A DNA stretch of 64,000 nt from NCBI RefSeq assembly GCF_020177265.1, contig NZ_JAIVMC010000003.1, forward strand, positions 124,001 to 188,000. The letters are read 5' to 3'. This document shows positions 49,810-58,295 of the stretch, piece after piece (position 1 is the first letter of the stretch; each line of letters opens with the position of its first letter). Below the pieces are notes generated by a model. It was not told the origin of the DNA. It saw nothing but the letters and a program-made list of their open reading frames with translations, and made no database searches. Both the position numbers and the translations under genes were made by a program. Origin of the DNA: Pseudooceanicola marinus. GTDB lineage: Bacteria; Pseudomonadota; Alphaproteobacteria; Rhodobacterales; Rhodobacteraceae.

Positions 49810-50505
49810 ATGACCGACTGGCTCGGCCCCGAGGAATGGCAGGCGCTCCGGCTGTCGCTGAAGGTTTCCTTCTGGGCCATGCTGGCGAGCCTGCCGCTGG
49901 GCCTGCTGGCCGCCTACGCCCTGTCGCGCTGGCGCTTTCCGGGGCGACAGCTCTTGAACCTGCTGATCCATCTGCCGCTGGTGCTGCCGCCCGTGGTCAC
50001 GGGCTATCTGCTGCTGCTGACACTTGGGGCCAGGGCGCCCCTGGGCGAGTTCCTCGGGCAGTTCGGCATCACCTTCGCCTTCCGCTGGACCGGCGCCGCG
50101 TTGGCCGCCGGGATCATGGGCTTTCCGCTGATGGTGCGGGCCATTCGCCTGTCGCTGGACGCCGTAGATCCCAAGCTGGAGGAAGCCGCCGCCACCCTCG
50201 GCGCGCGCCCCCTCTCGCGCTTCTTCACCGTCACTCTGCCGCTGATCGCGCCGGGCATCCTGGCGGGCGCCGTGCTGTCCTTCGCCAAGGCGATGGGAGA
50301 GTTCGGCGCCACCATCACTTTCGTGTCGAACATCCCCGGATCGACCCAGACCTTGCCCTCGGCCATCTACGCCTTCCTGCAGGTGCCCGGCGGTGAGGCC
50401 TCGGCCCTGCGCCTGGTGGCGCTGTCGGTGGTCATCGCCATGGGGGCGCTGCTGCTGTCGGAACTGCTGGCCCAGCGGGTCGCGAAACGGGTGGCGGGCA
50501 AATGA
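49810..50505 (+). CDS. modB: molybdate ABC transporter permease ModB
   Basis: A 231-residue inner-membrane protein with about five or six transmembrane helices. The motif LPLVLPPVVTGYLLL near residues 55-70 and the EAA loop AAATLGARPLSRFFTVTLPL match ModB. It begins one base after modA stops and its stop overlaps the modC start by 4 bases (ATGA), showing tight translational coupling. The homodimer forms the membrane pore of the molybdate importer. Confidence 0.96.
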   Translation: MTDWLGPEEWQALRLSLKVSFWAMLASLPLGLLAAYALSRWRFPGRQLLNLLIHLPLVLPPVVTGYLLLLTLGARAPLGEFLGQFGITFAFRWTGAALAAGIMGFPLMVRAIRLSLDAVDPKLEEAAATLGARPLSRFFTVTLPLIAPGILAGAVLSFAKAMGEFGATITFVSNIPGSTQTLPSAIYAFLQVPGGEASALRLVALSVVIAMGALLLSELLAQRVAKRVAGK

Positions 50506-51590
50506 GCCTGTCTGTCTCCCTCCACCATGATTTTGGCGGCTTCGCCCTCGACGTGGATTTTCGCGCGCCGCCCGGCCTGACCGTGCTCTTCGGGCGCAGC
50601 GGATCGGGAAAGACCAGTGTGATCAAGGCGGTGGCGGGGCTTTTGCACCCCGACGCGGGACGCATCGCCACCGCCGATCGGGTGCTCTTCGACGGCGTCA
50701 CGGGCCGCGCGCTGCCCGTCCATCGGCGGCGCATCGGCTATATCTTCCAGGAGCCGCGGCTCTTCCCGCACCTGAGTGTGCGCCGCAACCTGACCTATGG
50801 CCGCCGCTTCGCCCCCCGGCGCGGCGACAGGGCCGAGGTCGATCGCGTGGTCGAAATGCTGGGCCTCGGCGCACTGCTGGATCGTCGCCCCGGCGGCCTC
50901 TCGGGGGGCGAACAATCCCGCGTCTCCATCGGGCGCGCCCTGCTGTCGGCGCCGGAGATCCTGCTGGCGGACGAACCCCTGGCGGCCCTGGACGAGGCCC
51001 GCAAGGCGGAGATCCTGCCCTATTTTGAGCGCCTGAGAGATGAGACCGACATTCCCATCCTCTATGTCAGCCACTCAGTACAGGAGGTGGCGCGCCTGGC
51101 CACCACGGTCGTCGCCATGGAGCAAGGCCGCGTCACCCGCGCCGGCCCGGCAGTAGAGGTCTTCGCCGATCCTGCCTTCTCCCCCACGGGGCCGCGCGAC
51201 GCCGGCGCCCTGATCGAGGCGCGGATCCTGACCCACCATGCCGACGGTTTGACCGAGGTTCAGGCAGGGCCGGCCCGCCTGCACCTGCCGCGCACGCCCG
51301 GCACGCCGGGTGATCCCCTTCGCCTGCGCATCGCCGCCCAGGACGTGATGCTGGCGCGCGAGGCGCCGCAGGGCCTCTCGGCTCTGAACATCCTGCCCGG
51401 CACGGTCACGGCCATCCGCGAGGACGCAGGCCCCGGTGTGCTGATCTCGTTGACCACGCCCGCCGGGCCAATCCTGGCGGCCATCACCCGCCGCTCTCTC
51501 GCGGCCATGGGGCTGACGACAGGCACGCCCTGCCATGCGATCATCAAATCCGTGGCCATCGCGCAACGCGAGGACCCGCGTGTGGGCTAG
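50502..51590 (+). CDS. modC: molybdate ABC transporter ATP-binding protein ModC
   Basis: A 362-residue ATPase. Walker A GRSGSGKTSVIKAVAG (about residues 31-46), signature LSGGEQSRVSIGRALL, Walker B ILLADEPLAALD and H-loop VSHSVQEVA are present. The C-terminal ~65 residues form the MOP/TOBE domain (LNILPGTVTAIREDAGPGVL), which binds molybdate and can regulate transport. Supplies molybdate for cofactor enzymes, including presumably the Mo reductase encoded at 6511-8763. Confidence 0.96.
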   Translation: MSLSVSLHHDFGGFALDVDFRAPPGLTVLFGRSGSGKTSVIKAVAGLLHPDAGRIATADRVLFDGVTGRALPVHRRRIGYIFQEPRLFPHLSVRRNLTYGRRFAPRRGDRAEVDRVVEMLGLGALLDRRPGGLSGGEQSRVSIGRALLSAPEILLADEPLAALDEARKAEILPYFERLRDETDIPILYVSHSVQEVARLATTVVAMEQGRVTRAGPAVEVFADPAFSPTGPRDAGALIEARILTHHADGLTEVQAGPARLHLPRTPGTPGDPLRLRIAAQDVMLAREAPQGLSALNILPGTVTAIREDAGPGVLISLTTPAGPILAAITRRSLAAMGLTTGTPCHAIIKSVAIAQREDPRVG

Positions 51591-51647
51591 TCTCATCCGA
51601 CAGCTGAAAATACTCCCGCCGGAGGCCCCCGCCCGCAAAAGGAAAAC

Positions 51648-51673
51648 GGCCCGCGGGATCTCTCCTGCGGGCC
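51648..51673 (-). terminator. hairpin terminator between modC and the polyamine gene
   Basis: GGCCCGCGGGA (51648-51658), TCTC loop, TCCTGCGGGCC (51663-51673), 11 bp with one G-U. Read on the minus strand it is followed by GTTTTCCTTTT, giving a good T-rich tail, so it chiefly ends the carboxynorspermidine dehydrogenase transcript. Confidence 0.75.
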
Positions 51674-51697
51674 GCCAAATGCATAAAGGAAGAACGC

Positions 51698-52936
51698 TCA
51701 GGCGTTCCAGGCCTTGTCTTCGCCGTTCACCTCGACCCGGGTCGGCAGGCCGATGTCATCCAGGATGGTGAAGAAGGGCTTGGGGTCCATTTCCTCGACG
51801 TTCTTCATGGTGCCCGCGTCCCAGTCGCCCTGCGCGATCAGCATGGCGGCGGCGACGGGCGGCACGCCGGCGGTGTAGGAAATGCCCTGGCTGCCCACTT
51901 CCTCGTAGGCTTCCTTGTGGTCGGCCACGTTGTAGACGAAAACCTCTACGTCCTGGCCGTCCTTGGTGCCCTTCACCAGATCCCCGATGCAGGTCTTGCC
52001 GGTGTAATTCGGTGCGAGGCTCGACGGGTCGGGCAGGCAGGCCTTCACCACCTTCAGCGGCACGACTTCCTGCCCCTCGGCGGTGGTGACGGGCTGTTCC
52101 GACAGCAGGCCGATGTTCTTCAGCACGGTGAAGACATTGATGTAATGCTCGCCAAAGCCCATCCAGAACCGCACGTCGGCCTGGGGGTAGTTGGTGGCCA
52201 GCGAATGCACCTCGTCATGGCCCGATTGGTAGGCCCGCTGGGTCCCGACGACCGGCAGGTCCCAGTCGCGGCCGGAGGCGAACATGGTCGTCTCCTTCCA
52301 CTGCTGGTCTTCCCAGTAGTAGACCACGCCGGTGAACTCGCGGAAATTGATCTCCGGATCGAAGTTCGTGGCGAAATACTTGCCGTGGCTGCCTGCGTTG
52401 ATGTCGACGATGTCGATGGATGTCACCTCATCCATGTATTCGTCGATGGCAAAGCGGGCGAAGGCGTTGACGACGCCCGGATCGAAGCCCGCGCCCAGGA
52501 TGGCGGTCACGCCCTTCTCGGCGCAGAGATCGCGCTTCTTCCACTCGTAGTTGGCGTACCACGGCGGGGTTTCGCAGATCTTGTCGGGCTCTTCGTGAAT
52601 GGCGGTGTCGATATAGGCGGCGCCGGTCTCGATGCAGGCGTCCAGCACCGACATGTTGACGAAGGCCGTGCCCACGTTGATGACGATCTGGATGTCGTTT
52701 TCCCGGATCAGCGCGGCGGTGGCGGCCACGTCGAGGGCATCCAGGGCATGCGATTTGAACACGCCGTCCACTTTCATCGCCTTCTTTTCCTCGACCGAGG
52801 CAAGAATGGCGTCGCATTTCGATTTCGTCCGGCTGGCGATGTGAAGATCACCAAGAACATCGTTGTTCTGGGCGCATTTATGCGCCACGACCTGGGCGAC
52901 GCCGCCGGCGCCGATGATGAGGACATTGCGTTTCAT
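51698..52936 (-). CDS. carboxynorspermidine/carboxyspermidine dehydrogenase
   Basis: A 412-residue saccharopine-dehydrogenase-family protein. N-terminal NADPH Rossmann motif VLIIGAGGVAQVVAHKCAQN; blocks NVGTAFVNMSVLDACIETGA, TAIHEEPDKICETPPWYANY and LGAGFDPGVVNAFARFA are those of carboxy(nor)spermidine dehydrogenase rather than lysine enzymes. It condenses a diamine (putrescine or diaminopropane) with aspartate semialdehyde and reduces the imine. The decarboxylase for the product is encoded just upstream, so the pair forms the alternative spermidine/norspermidine pathway. Cytoplasmic. Confidence 0.92.
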   Translation of the reverse strand: MKRNVLIIGAGGVAQVVAHKCAQNNDVLGDLHIASRTKSKCDAILASVEEKKAMKVDGVFKSHALDALDVAATAALIRENDIQIVINVGTAFVNMSVLDACIETGAAYIDTAIHEEPDKICETPPWYANYEWKKRDLCAEKGVTAILGAGFDPGVVNAFARFAIDEYMDEVTSIDIVDINAGSHGKYFATNFDPEINFREFTGVVYYWEDQQWKETTMFASGRDWDLPVVGTQRAYQSGHDEVHSLATNYPQADVRFWMGFGEHYINVFTVLKNIGLLSEQPVTTAEGQEVVPLKVVKACLPDPSSLAPNYTGKTCIGDLVKGTKDGQDVEVFVYNVADHKEAYEEVGSQGISYTAGVPPVAAAMLIAQGDWDAGTMKNVEEMDPKPFFTILDDIGLPTRVEVNGEDKAWNA

Positions 52937-52988
52937 CAGTACGGGAAACCCCCTTTTTGTTCAGGTTGGTCTCCGTCCCGGCCAGGGA

Positions 52989-54083
52989 TCACCCCAGGGC
53001 CGAGACGAAATCGTCATAGTCGAAGTCGCGCACGAGGCGCTCGGTGCCATCCAGCTCGCGGATGGCGATCGCAGGCATTTTCACGCCGTTGAACCAGTTT
53101 TTCTTGACCATCGTGTAACCGGCCGCGTCCTGGATCGACAGGCGATCGCCGGGCTTGATGGCGGAGGGGAAGCGGAATTCCCCGAAAATGTCACCTGCAA
53201 GGCAGGACTTGCCGCAGATCATCCACTCCTGGTCGCCGCTCTCGTTCATCTTGGCGCTTTCGCGGTAGATAAGCAGATCCAGCATATGCGCCTCGATCGA
53301 GCTGTCGACGATGGCCAGGTTCTTGCCGTTGTAGAGCGTATCCAGCACGCTCACCTCCAGGGTGGTCGATTTCGTGATCGAGGCCTCGCCGGGTTCCAGG
53401 TAGACCTGCACCTCGTTCTCGCCGGCAAAGCGTTTCAGCCGTTCGGCCAGCTTCTCCAGCGGGTAGCCCTCGCCGGTGAAATGGATGCCGCCGCCAAGGC
53501 TGATCCAGTCCATCCGCCGGATCAGATGGCCGAAACGCTGTTCGATCATGCCCAGCATGGCGTCGAAGCGTTCGAAATCCGCGTTCTCGCAGTTGTTGTG
53601 GAACATGAAGCCGGAGATCATCTCGGCCACCGGCTCGATGTCCTCGGGGGCATGTTCGCCCAGACGCGAGAAGGGGCGCGACGGATCGGCCAGGTCGAAA
53701 TCGCTGGTGGACACGCCCGGGTTCACCCGCAGCCCGCGGATGTGGCCCGACGACTGCGCCTCGAACCGTTGCAGTTGCTGCGCGGTGTTGAAGATCACCT
53801 TGTCGGAGTTGGCCAGCACCTCGTCGATTTCATGATCGGCCCAGGCGACGGAATAGGCGTGGGTTTCGCCCGGAAACTTCTCGCGCCCCAGCTTCACCTC
53901 GTAGAGCGAGGAGGAGGTGGTGCCGTCCATGTAATCGGACATGAAATCGAAGACGCCCCAGGTGGCGAAACATTTCAGCGCCAGAAGGGCCTTCGCGCCG
54001 GAGGCTTCGCGCAGCTGGGCGATCTTCTCCATGTTGGGCAGAAGGCGGGCCTTGTCGATCAGGTAGTAGGGGGTCTGAAGCAT
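52989..54083 (-). CDS. nspC: carboxynorspermidine/carboxyspermidine decarboxylase
   Basis: A 364-residue PLP enzyme of the alanine-racemase-fold decarboxylase family. Lys37 in LLALKCFATWG is the PLP lysine; HNNCENADF, GGGIHFTGEGYP and the EPGEA/CGKSCLAGD block near residues 280-310 are the expected active-site elements, the last supplying the partner-subunit Cys. Converts carboxy(nor)spermidine to (nor)spermidine. Start 54083 follows GGAGAGA; the longer frame to 54290 would run into the divergent promoter. It lies 52 bases upstream of the dehydrogenase gene on the same strand. Confidence 0.93.
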   Translation of the reverse strand: MLQTPYYLIDKARLLPNMEKIAQLREASGAKALLALKCFATWGVFDFMSDYMDGTTSSSLYEVKLGREKFPGETHAYSVAWADHEIDEVLANSDKVIFNTAQQLQRFEAQSSGHIRGLRVNPGVSTSDFDLADPSRPFSRLGEHAPEDIEPVAEMISGFMFHNNCENADFERFDAMLGMIEQRFGHLIRRMDWISLGGGIHFTGEGYPLEKLAERLKRFAGENEVQVYLEPGEASITKSTTLEVSVLDTLYNGKNLAIVDSSIEAHMLDLLIYRESAKMNESGDQEWMICGKSCLAGDIFGEFRFPSAIKPGDRLSIQDAAGYTMVKKNWFNGVKMPAIAIRELDGTERLVRDFDYDDFVSALG

Positions 54084-54307
54084 GGCGTCTCTCCGGTCTG
54101 GCGGCGTGCGTCGGGCGGGCCGAGTCGGCCCTGCTCCCGTGGATGGGGCGCGGTGGCCCTTTCGCCGCTTTGGCCCCCCCGCGCAAGGAAAAATGCAGCC
54201 TTCAGGGAGCTGAGGACCGGCGCCGGGCAGGGTTAACGACTGCGTAACCGTTTTCCAGTTAGCTCGATCCCAGGTTCGACAAGGCCGCACGGGCCGTTGG
54301 GGGCGGG

Positions 54308-55198
54308 ATGGGGCGTGTTCTTTTCTTCGTGCATGTGCCGAAATGCGCGGGCATGTCGCTGACCCGGGCGCTGGAACGGCATCTGCCTGCGGACGAGGTA
54401 TACCAGAGCACGTCGCTTATCGCCAACCTGCGCGCCGGGCGCCCCGATTTCATGGAGATCGCCCAGCCGGATCGGTTGCGCGCGGTGATCGGCCACTGGC
54501 TGCACGAGGCGATGCTGCCTTACCTGCGCGGCGATCTGCGCTTTGCCACATCGCTGCGCGAACCGGCCGCGCGGATCCGCAGCCAGTACCGGTTCGACAT
54601 GGCCCTGCGCGCACCAGGCTGGCAGCCCGCCAGCCCGGAGGCCTTCCTGGCGCGCAATCGTAACGTTCTGTGCTCCTTCCTGCTGGCCCCGTTCCCGACC
54701 ATCCGCGCGGAAAGTGCCTCGGTTCTGGAGGGGGCGAAGGCCGTGCTGGCGGGGATGGACACGGTTTTCGACATGGATCAGGCGAGTGCGGCGCAGGCTG
54801 CGCTGCTCGCCGACCTTGGCATCGCGCAACCGGAGCCGCGGCGGGAGAACGTCTCCACAGGGCGTGGCGGAGACTTCCCCGGAGAAGATGCCGCGTTGCG
54901 CCGGGCGGCGGGCGATGACGTGGCGCTCTACGAGTGGTTCCGCGACGCCAGGGAGCGGCAGCGGAGCGAGAATCCTCTGGCCAACCCGGTCTTCGACCCG
55001 GCGGCCCGTGCCAGGCTCGGCGCGCTGCGCAAGGCCCCTTTCAAGCCCGACCTGCTGGCCCGCTACCTGGCCGGGAAACTGGCGCGAGAGTTGCAGATCG
55101 AGACGCCCGACCGGGCTGCGATGCAATCGCGGCTCTACCGCCGGCATGTCTATGCCCAGGCGCTGCACCGGGCTTTCGCGGAACTGCGCGAGGGTTAG
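54308..55198 (+). CDS. sulfotransferase family protein
   Basis: A 296-residue protein whose N-terminus RVLFFVHVPKCAGMSLTRAL holds the HxPKxAGxS 5'-phosphosulfate-binding loop of PAPS-dependent sulfotransferases (Sulfotransfer_2 type). The second motif, RFATSLREPAARIRSQYRFD, matches the 3'-phosphate-binding block (xxxLRDPxxRxxSxY). The remainder is variable. It would move a sulfate group to a sugar, lipid or other hydroxyl. It lies next to two glycosyltransferase genes and a PKS, so the acceptor could be a glycan or glycolipid made by that locus. The 224-base gap before it is a divergent promoter with nspC. Confidence 0.82.
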   Translation: MGRVLFFVHVPKCAGMSLTRALERHLPADEVYQSTSLIANLRAGRPDFMEIAQPDRLRAVIGHWLHEAMLPYLRGDLRFATSLREPAARIRSQYRFDMALRAPGWQPASPEAFLARNRNVLCSFLLAPFPTIRAESASVLEGAKAVLAGMDTVFDMDQASAAQAALLADLGIAQPEPRRENVSTGRGGDFPGEDAALRRAAGDDVALYEWFRDARERQRSENPLANPVFDPAARARLGALRKAPFKPDLLARYLAGKLARELQIETPDRAAMQSRLYRRHVYAQALHRAFAELREG

Positions 55199-55211
55199 CG
55201 CCCGCGCACCG

Positions 55212-56939
55212 TCACGCGGGCAGGTCCGCGCGTACCATGTCCACGTGCATCTGCGGCGCGTCGAGATAGGCGAAGACATAGCTGTCGCCGAAGGCGTCGA
55301 GCTGTCGTGCTACCCGTTTCACCTCGCGCGCGAAACTGTCGGGCAGGGCGCGGTTCCGGGCGAAGGGCTCCAGGTCCGGGCCCCAGACCTTCAGCATGTA
55401 GACCCACAGCTCTGCCGCGCCGCGCAGGAAGCCGTCGCGCAGATCGGGGCGCAGGCCCGCGTGGCTCCATTCCAGGGTGTGGAAGAAAGAGACGGCGACG
55501 GGACGGAAATCGGACCAGCCCTCGGCCACGGCGCGGCGCAGCACCAGGCGGTACATCTCCAGCGAATAGACCGCGCGTTCGTCCCCCTGGGCGATGTCCT
55601 GGCCCGGGTGTTGGCGGTAGAGATAGCGCAGGTCGGCGCGCGCGGGGACATGGCCCGCGTGGTAGCCGCTGACGATCTGAAATATCTGGTCGTCGAAGGC
55701 GCGGATATGTTCCGGGAACCAGATGTCGTGCCCGTCAAGGAAATCGCGCCGGTAGACACGCCGCCAGATCGTCGGCGGGCCGATGACGACCTCGGGCCAG
55801 GGCACATCGAAGACCTGCGTCGCGCCGAAGGGACGGCGGGGCAGCTCGGCATGCGCCTCCGCCTCCGGGATCGGCTGCCAGATGCGCCCGCGATCCGCGC
55901 TGTCGCGGAAGGCCTGGAAGGCGCCCTGGACCGCGCCCTGACCGGAATAGCGCGCCAGCTCCAGCAGGGCGGCGTAGAAGCCCGGGTCGACCATGTCGTC
56001 GGCATCCACGAAGGCGATATGCGCGGCGCGGGAGTGCATCCGTCCCCAGTTCCGCGCCGAGGCGCAACCGCCGTTCGGCTTGTGCAGCAGGCTCAGCCCC
56101 GGGGGATCGCCGAAGGCGGCGCGCAGCCGGCCCGCGCCGTCGTCGGTGGAGCCGTCGTCGACCACCCAGATATGCTGATCCGGGGGGGCATCCCGCAGCA
56201 GGCTGTCGACACAATCGACGATGGTCGCGGCGGAATTGTACATGGCGACAATGATATCGAGACCCGCGGGATGGGCCGAGCCCGTCGCGTCCTGCAGCCG
56301 CCAGGAGGTGCCGGCCAGCGGCATGTGGACCCGCCCCTTGCCCTGCGCCACCGGCGTGGAGGCCGGGGGATCGCCCCAGCATTCGCCCAGCACGAACGGG
56401 GGCAGGGCGGTGCCGAAGGCGTCGAGGATCGCACGTTCATGGCCCGGCGCGGTCAGTTTCAACAGTGTCGGGGTCAGCTCCGCCAAGTGTTCGGCGGATC
56501 GGGCCGGGAAAGGCTCGGCCCGCGTGCCGCGCTGCCATTGCGGCGTGTCGGCGCTGAGGAACCCCGGGCGCTTACGGTCGCGGCGCAACAGGCCACGGTC
56601 CCCCGCGCCCGGAAGGATCGCCGCGCGTTCTGCCCGAACCTGACGACCAAGGTTCAGCGCCGTGATATTGCGCCGGAGCGCCTCGAAGGCGCTCTGCTCG
56701 GGCTCGAAACAGGTGACCTGCCAACCGGGATGGGCCAGCGCGAAGAGCAGCGCGAAGGCGCCGAAGCCCGCCCCCACGTCCACCGCATGCCCGGTCTCGG
56801 GCAGTGCCCATTGCGCCAGGGCCGGTTCATGGATTTCCCGCAGGCGCCACCGACTGTCGTCGGCACTGAACCCGTCGCCGGGGATCTCAAGCGCGGCGCT
56901 TTGGCCAAAGGCGTGGAAAACGGATGGGGTCGGGGGCAT
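55212..56939 (-). CDS. fusion of FkbM-type methyltransferase and family 2 glycosyltransferase
   Basis: A 575-residue two-domain protein. Residues ~40-215 are an FkbM-like SAM methyltransferase (motif I HAVDVGAGFGAFALLFALAH at 51-70; CFEPEQSAFEALRRN; later PGHERAIL and FVLGECWG). Residues ~225-575 are a GT2/GT-A domain: LDIIVAMYNSAATIVDCVDS, DDGSTD (261-266), NGGCASARNWG and the metal-binding DADD (312-315). A methyltransferase joined to a glycosyltransferase suggests O-methylated sugar assembly. The start overlaps the upstream GT2 gene by 53 bases, implying coupling; a later start cannot be excluded. Confidence 0.8.
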   Translation of the reverse strand: MPPTPSVFHAFGQSAALEIPGDGFSADDSRWRLREIHEPALAQWALPETGHAVDVGAGFGAFALLFALAHPGWQVTCFEPEQSAFEALRRNITALNLGRQVRAERAAILPGAGDRGLLRRDRKRPGFLSADTPQWQRGTRAEPFPARSAEHLAELTPTLLKLTAPGHERAILDAFGTALPPFVLGECWGDPPASTPVAQGKGRVHMPLAGTSWRLQDATGSAHPAGLDIIVAMYNSAATIVDCVDSLLRDAPPDQHIWVVDDGSTDDGAGRLRAAFGDPPGLSLLHKPNGGCASARNWGRMHSRAAHIAFVDADDMVDPGFYAALLELARYSGQGAVQGAFQAFRDSADRGRIWQPIPEAEAHAELPRRPFGATQVFDVPWPEVVIGPPTIWRRVYRRDFLDGHDIWFPEHIRAFDDQIFQIVSGYHAGHVPARADLRYLYRQHPGQDIAQGDERAVYSLEMYRLVLRRAVAEGWSDFRPVAVSFFHTLEWSHAGLRPDLRDGFLRGAAELWVYMLKVWGPDLEPFARNRALPDSFAREVKRVARQLDAFGDSYVFAYLDAPQMHVDMVRADLPA

Positions 56940-57957
56940 CGGAAACCTCTCGGATCGGGGGGGCGGCCAGTCGCGGATCTGCCAGCACCTCCTGCAGCCA
57001 GCTGCGCGCCGGGGCGAAGGCGTTGAAGGCCGCGGGCAGGTCGCTCGGCAGGTCCCGCACCGCCGGGTCGGACAGGGCCATCACGGCCGTGAACCCGTCG
57101 CGGAAGACGGCCCGATGATGATGCGACAGCATGCTTTCGCACCAGGCCGCCAGCTTCGCCGCTGACAAGAGCAGCGCCGCCCGGCAGTGCGGGTCGCGCG
57201 CCTCCGGCAGCGGCGCGAAGCGGGCCAGCAGCAGGCGGATCACCGCAAGAATGTCGAAGCGCAGCGCATCGCGCGCCCCGGTGATCTGCCGCGCGCCGGG
57301 GCGGCGATGATAGGTGAAGGTGGGCTGCGGACAGAGGGACAGGTTTTCGGCAGCCGCGACCGAGAGCGCGTGGAAGTAGAGATCCTCGAAGAAATGCCCG
57401 TTGGGAAAGCCGAGGCCCGCCCTCTGCAGCAGGTCCCGGCGCAGGCACTTGTTGGCCGATTGCGGCTCCGCCAGAAGGGCCAGCGCCTGAGTGCGGCGGT
57501 AATGCGGCGTGCCTTCGCCGCCCGGCGCGGCGGCCAGCTGCCGTTGAAGCGCCTCCAGCGTGGCCTGGTCGTAAAACCGTGACAGCTGCCCCGTCTCCTC
57601 CGACAGGATGCCGGGTGCCAGGATCAGGTCCGGGGCGCCGGCGTCGATCGCCCGCGCCAGGCTTTGCAGGGCCCAGGGCGGGCGTGTGTCGTCGGCGTCG
57701 AGAAAGCAGACGTAGTCGCCCCGCGCGGCCACCAGCCCACGGTTGCGCGCCGAGGACAGCCCGTCATTGGCCTGCCGCAGGAGGCGCAGGCGCGGGTCGT
57801 TCTGCCGTTCCGCCTCTGCCCGCGTCGCGGCATCGGCGCCGTCCATCACCAGGATCAGTTCGAAATCGCGAAAGTCCTGCCGCCACATCGACTGCAGGCT
57901 TTGCCGCAGAAGCGGGCCTTCGTTGTAGCAGGTGGTGATGCAGGAAAAGGTGACCAC
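56887..57957 (-). CDS. family 2 glycosyltransferase
   Basis: A 356-residue GT-A fold protein: FSCITTCYNEGPLLRQSLQS at the N-terminus, LVMDGAD (37-42), NDGLSSARNRGLVAARGDYV and the metal-binding DADD (87-90). The C-terminal half, including FFEDLYFHALSVAA, is typical of surface-polysaccharide GT2 enzymes. No transmembrane anchor is apparent. Likely transfers a sugar in the same pathway as the downstream FkbM-GT2 fusion. It is divergent from the PKS with 338 bases between. Confidence 0.9.
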   Translation of the reverse strand: MVTFSCITTCYNEGPLLRQSLQSMWRQDFRDFELILVMDGADAATRAEAERQNDPRLRLLRQANDGLSSARNRGLVAARGDYVCFLDADDTRPPWALQSLARAIDAGAPDLILAPGILSEETGQLSRFYDQATLEALQRQLAAAPGGEGTPHYRRTQALALLAEPQSANKCLRRDLLQRAGLGFPNGHFFEDLYFHALSVAAAENLSLCPQPTFTYHRRPGARQITGARDALRFDILAVIRLLLARFAPLPEARDPHCRAALLLSAAKLAAWCESMLSHHHRAVFRDGFTAVMALSDPAVRDLPSDLPAAFNAFAPARSWLQEVLADPRLAAPPIREVSDAPDPIRFPRLWPKRRA

Positions 57958-58295
57958 CTTCGTCCCTCCCGGCCGTCCTCAGCCTCGCCTCTCCCGGCAT
58001 CGGACCGGCGGCGGACGGGGCGAGTGTTGGGGCAGGAAGGTTAAATTTCCGTTGTGCCGAAACCGGCCCGGACGGGCTCTGAGGGGGCTGCTGGCGGCGG
58101 CATGCGGCACAGACATGCGACCGTCCGTCTCGGCCACATAATTTTAACCGGTTTTTAAGCCGCGGCGGATTTTCTCCAAATTGCAACGAGGGGTTGCGGG
58201 CCTGGCGGCTTTGCCCGGGCCAGCCCTTCCTCATGACCGTTTCACCCGTGATGCGCGTCCCACAAGGGGGCGCGGCCGGGGGGACAGGGGGACAG
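57958..58295. promoter_or_regulatory. 338-base divergent region between GT2 and PKS genes
   Basis: No gene is seen. An AT-rich patch near 58138-58180 contains the palindrome AACCGGTT (58146-58153) within TTTTAACCGGTTTTTAA, a plausible operator or promoter for the PKS. An alternative in-frame PKS start (ATG 58251) lies within the region. Confidence 0.45.
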
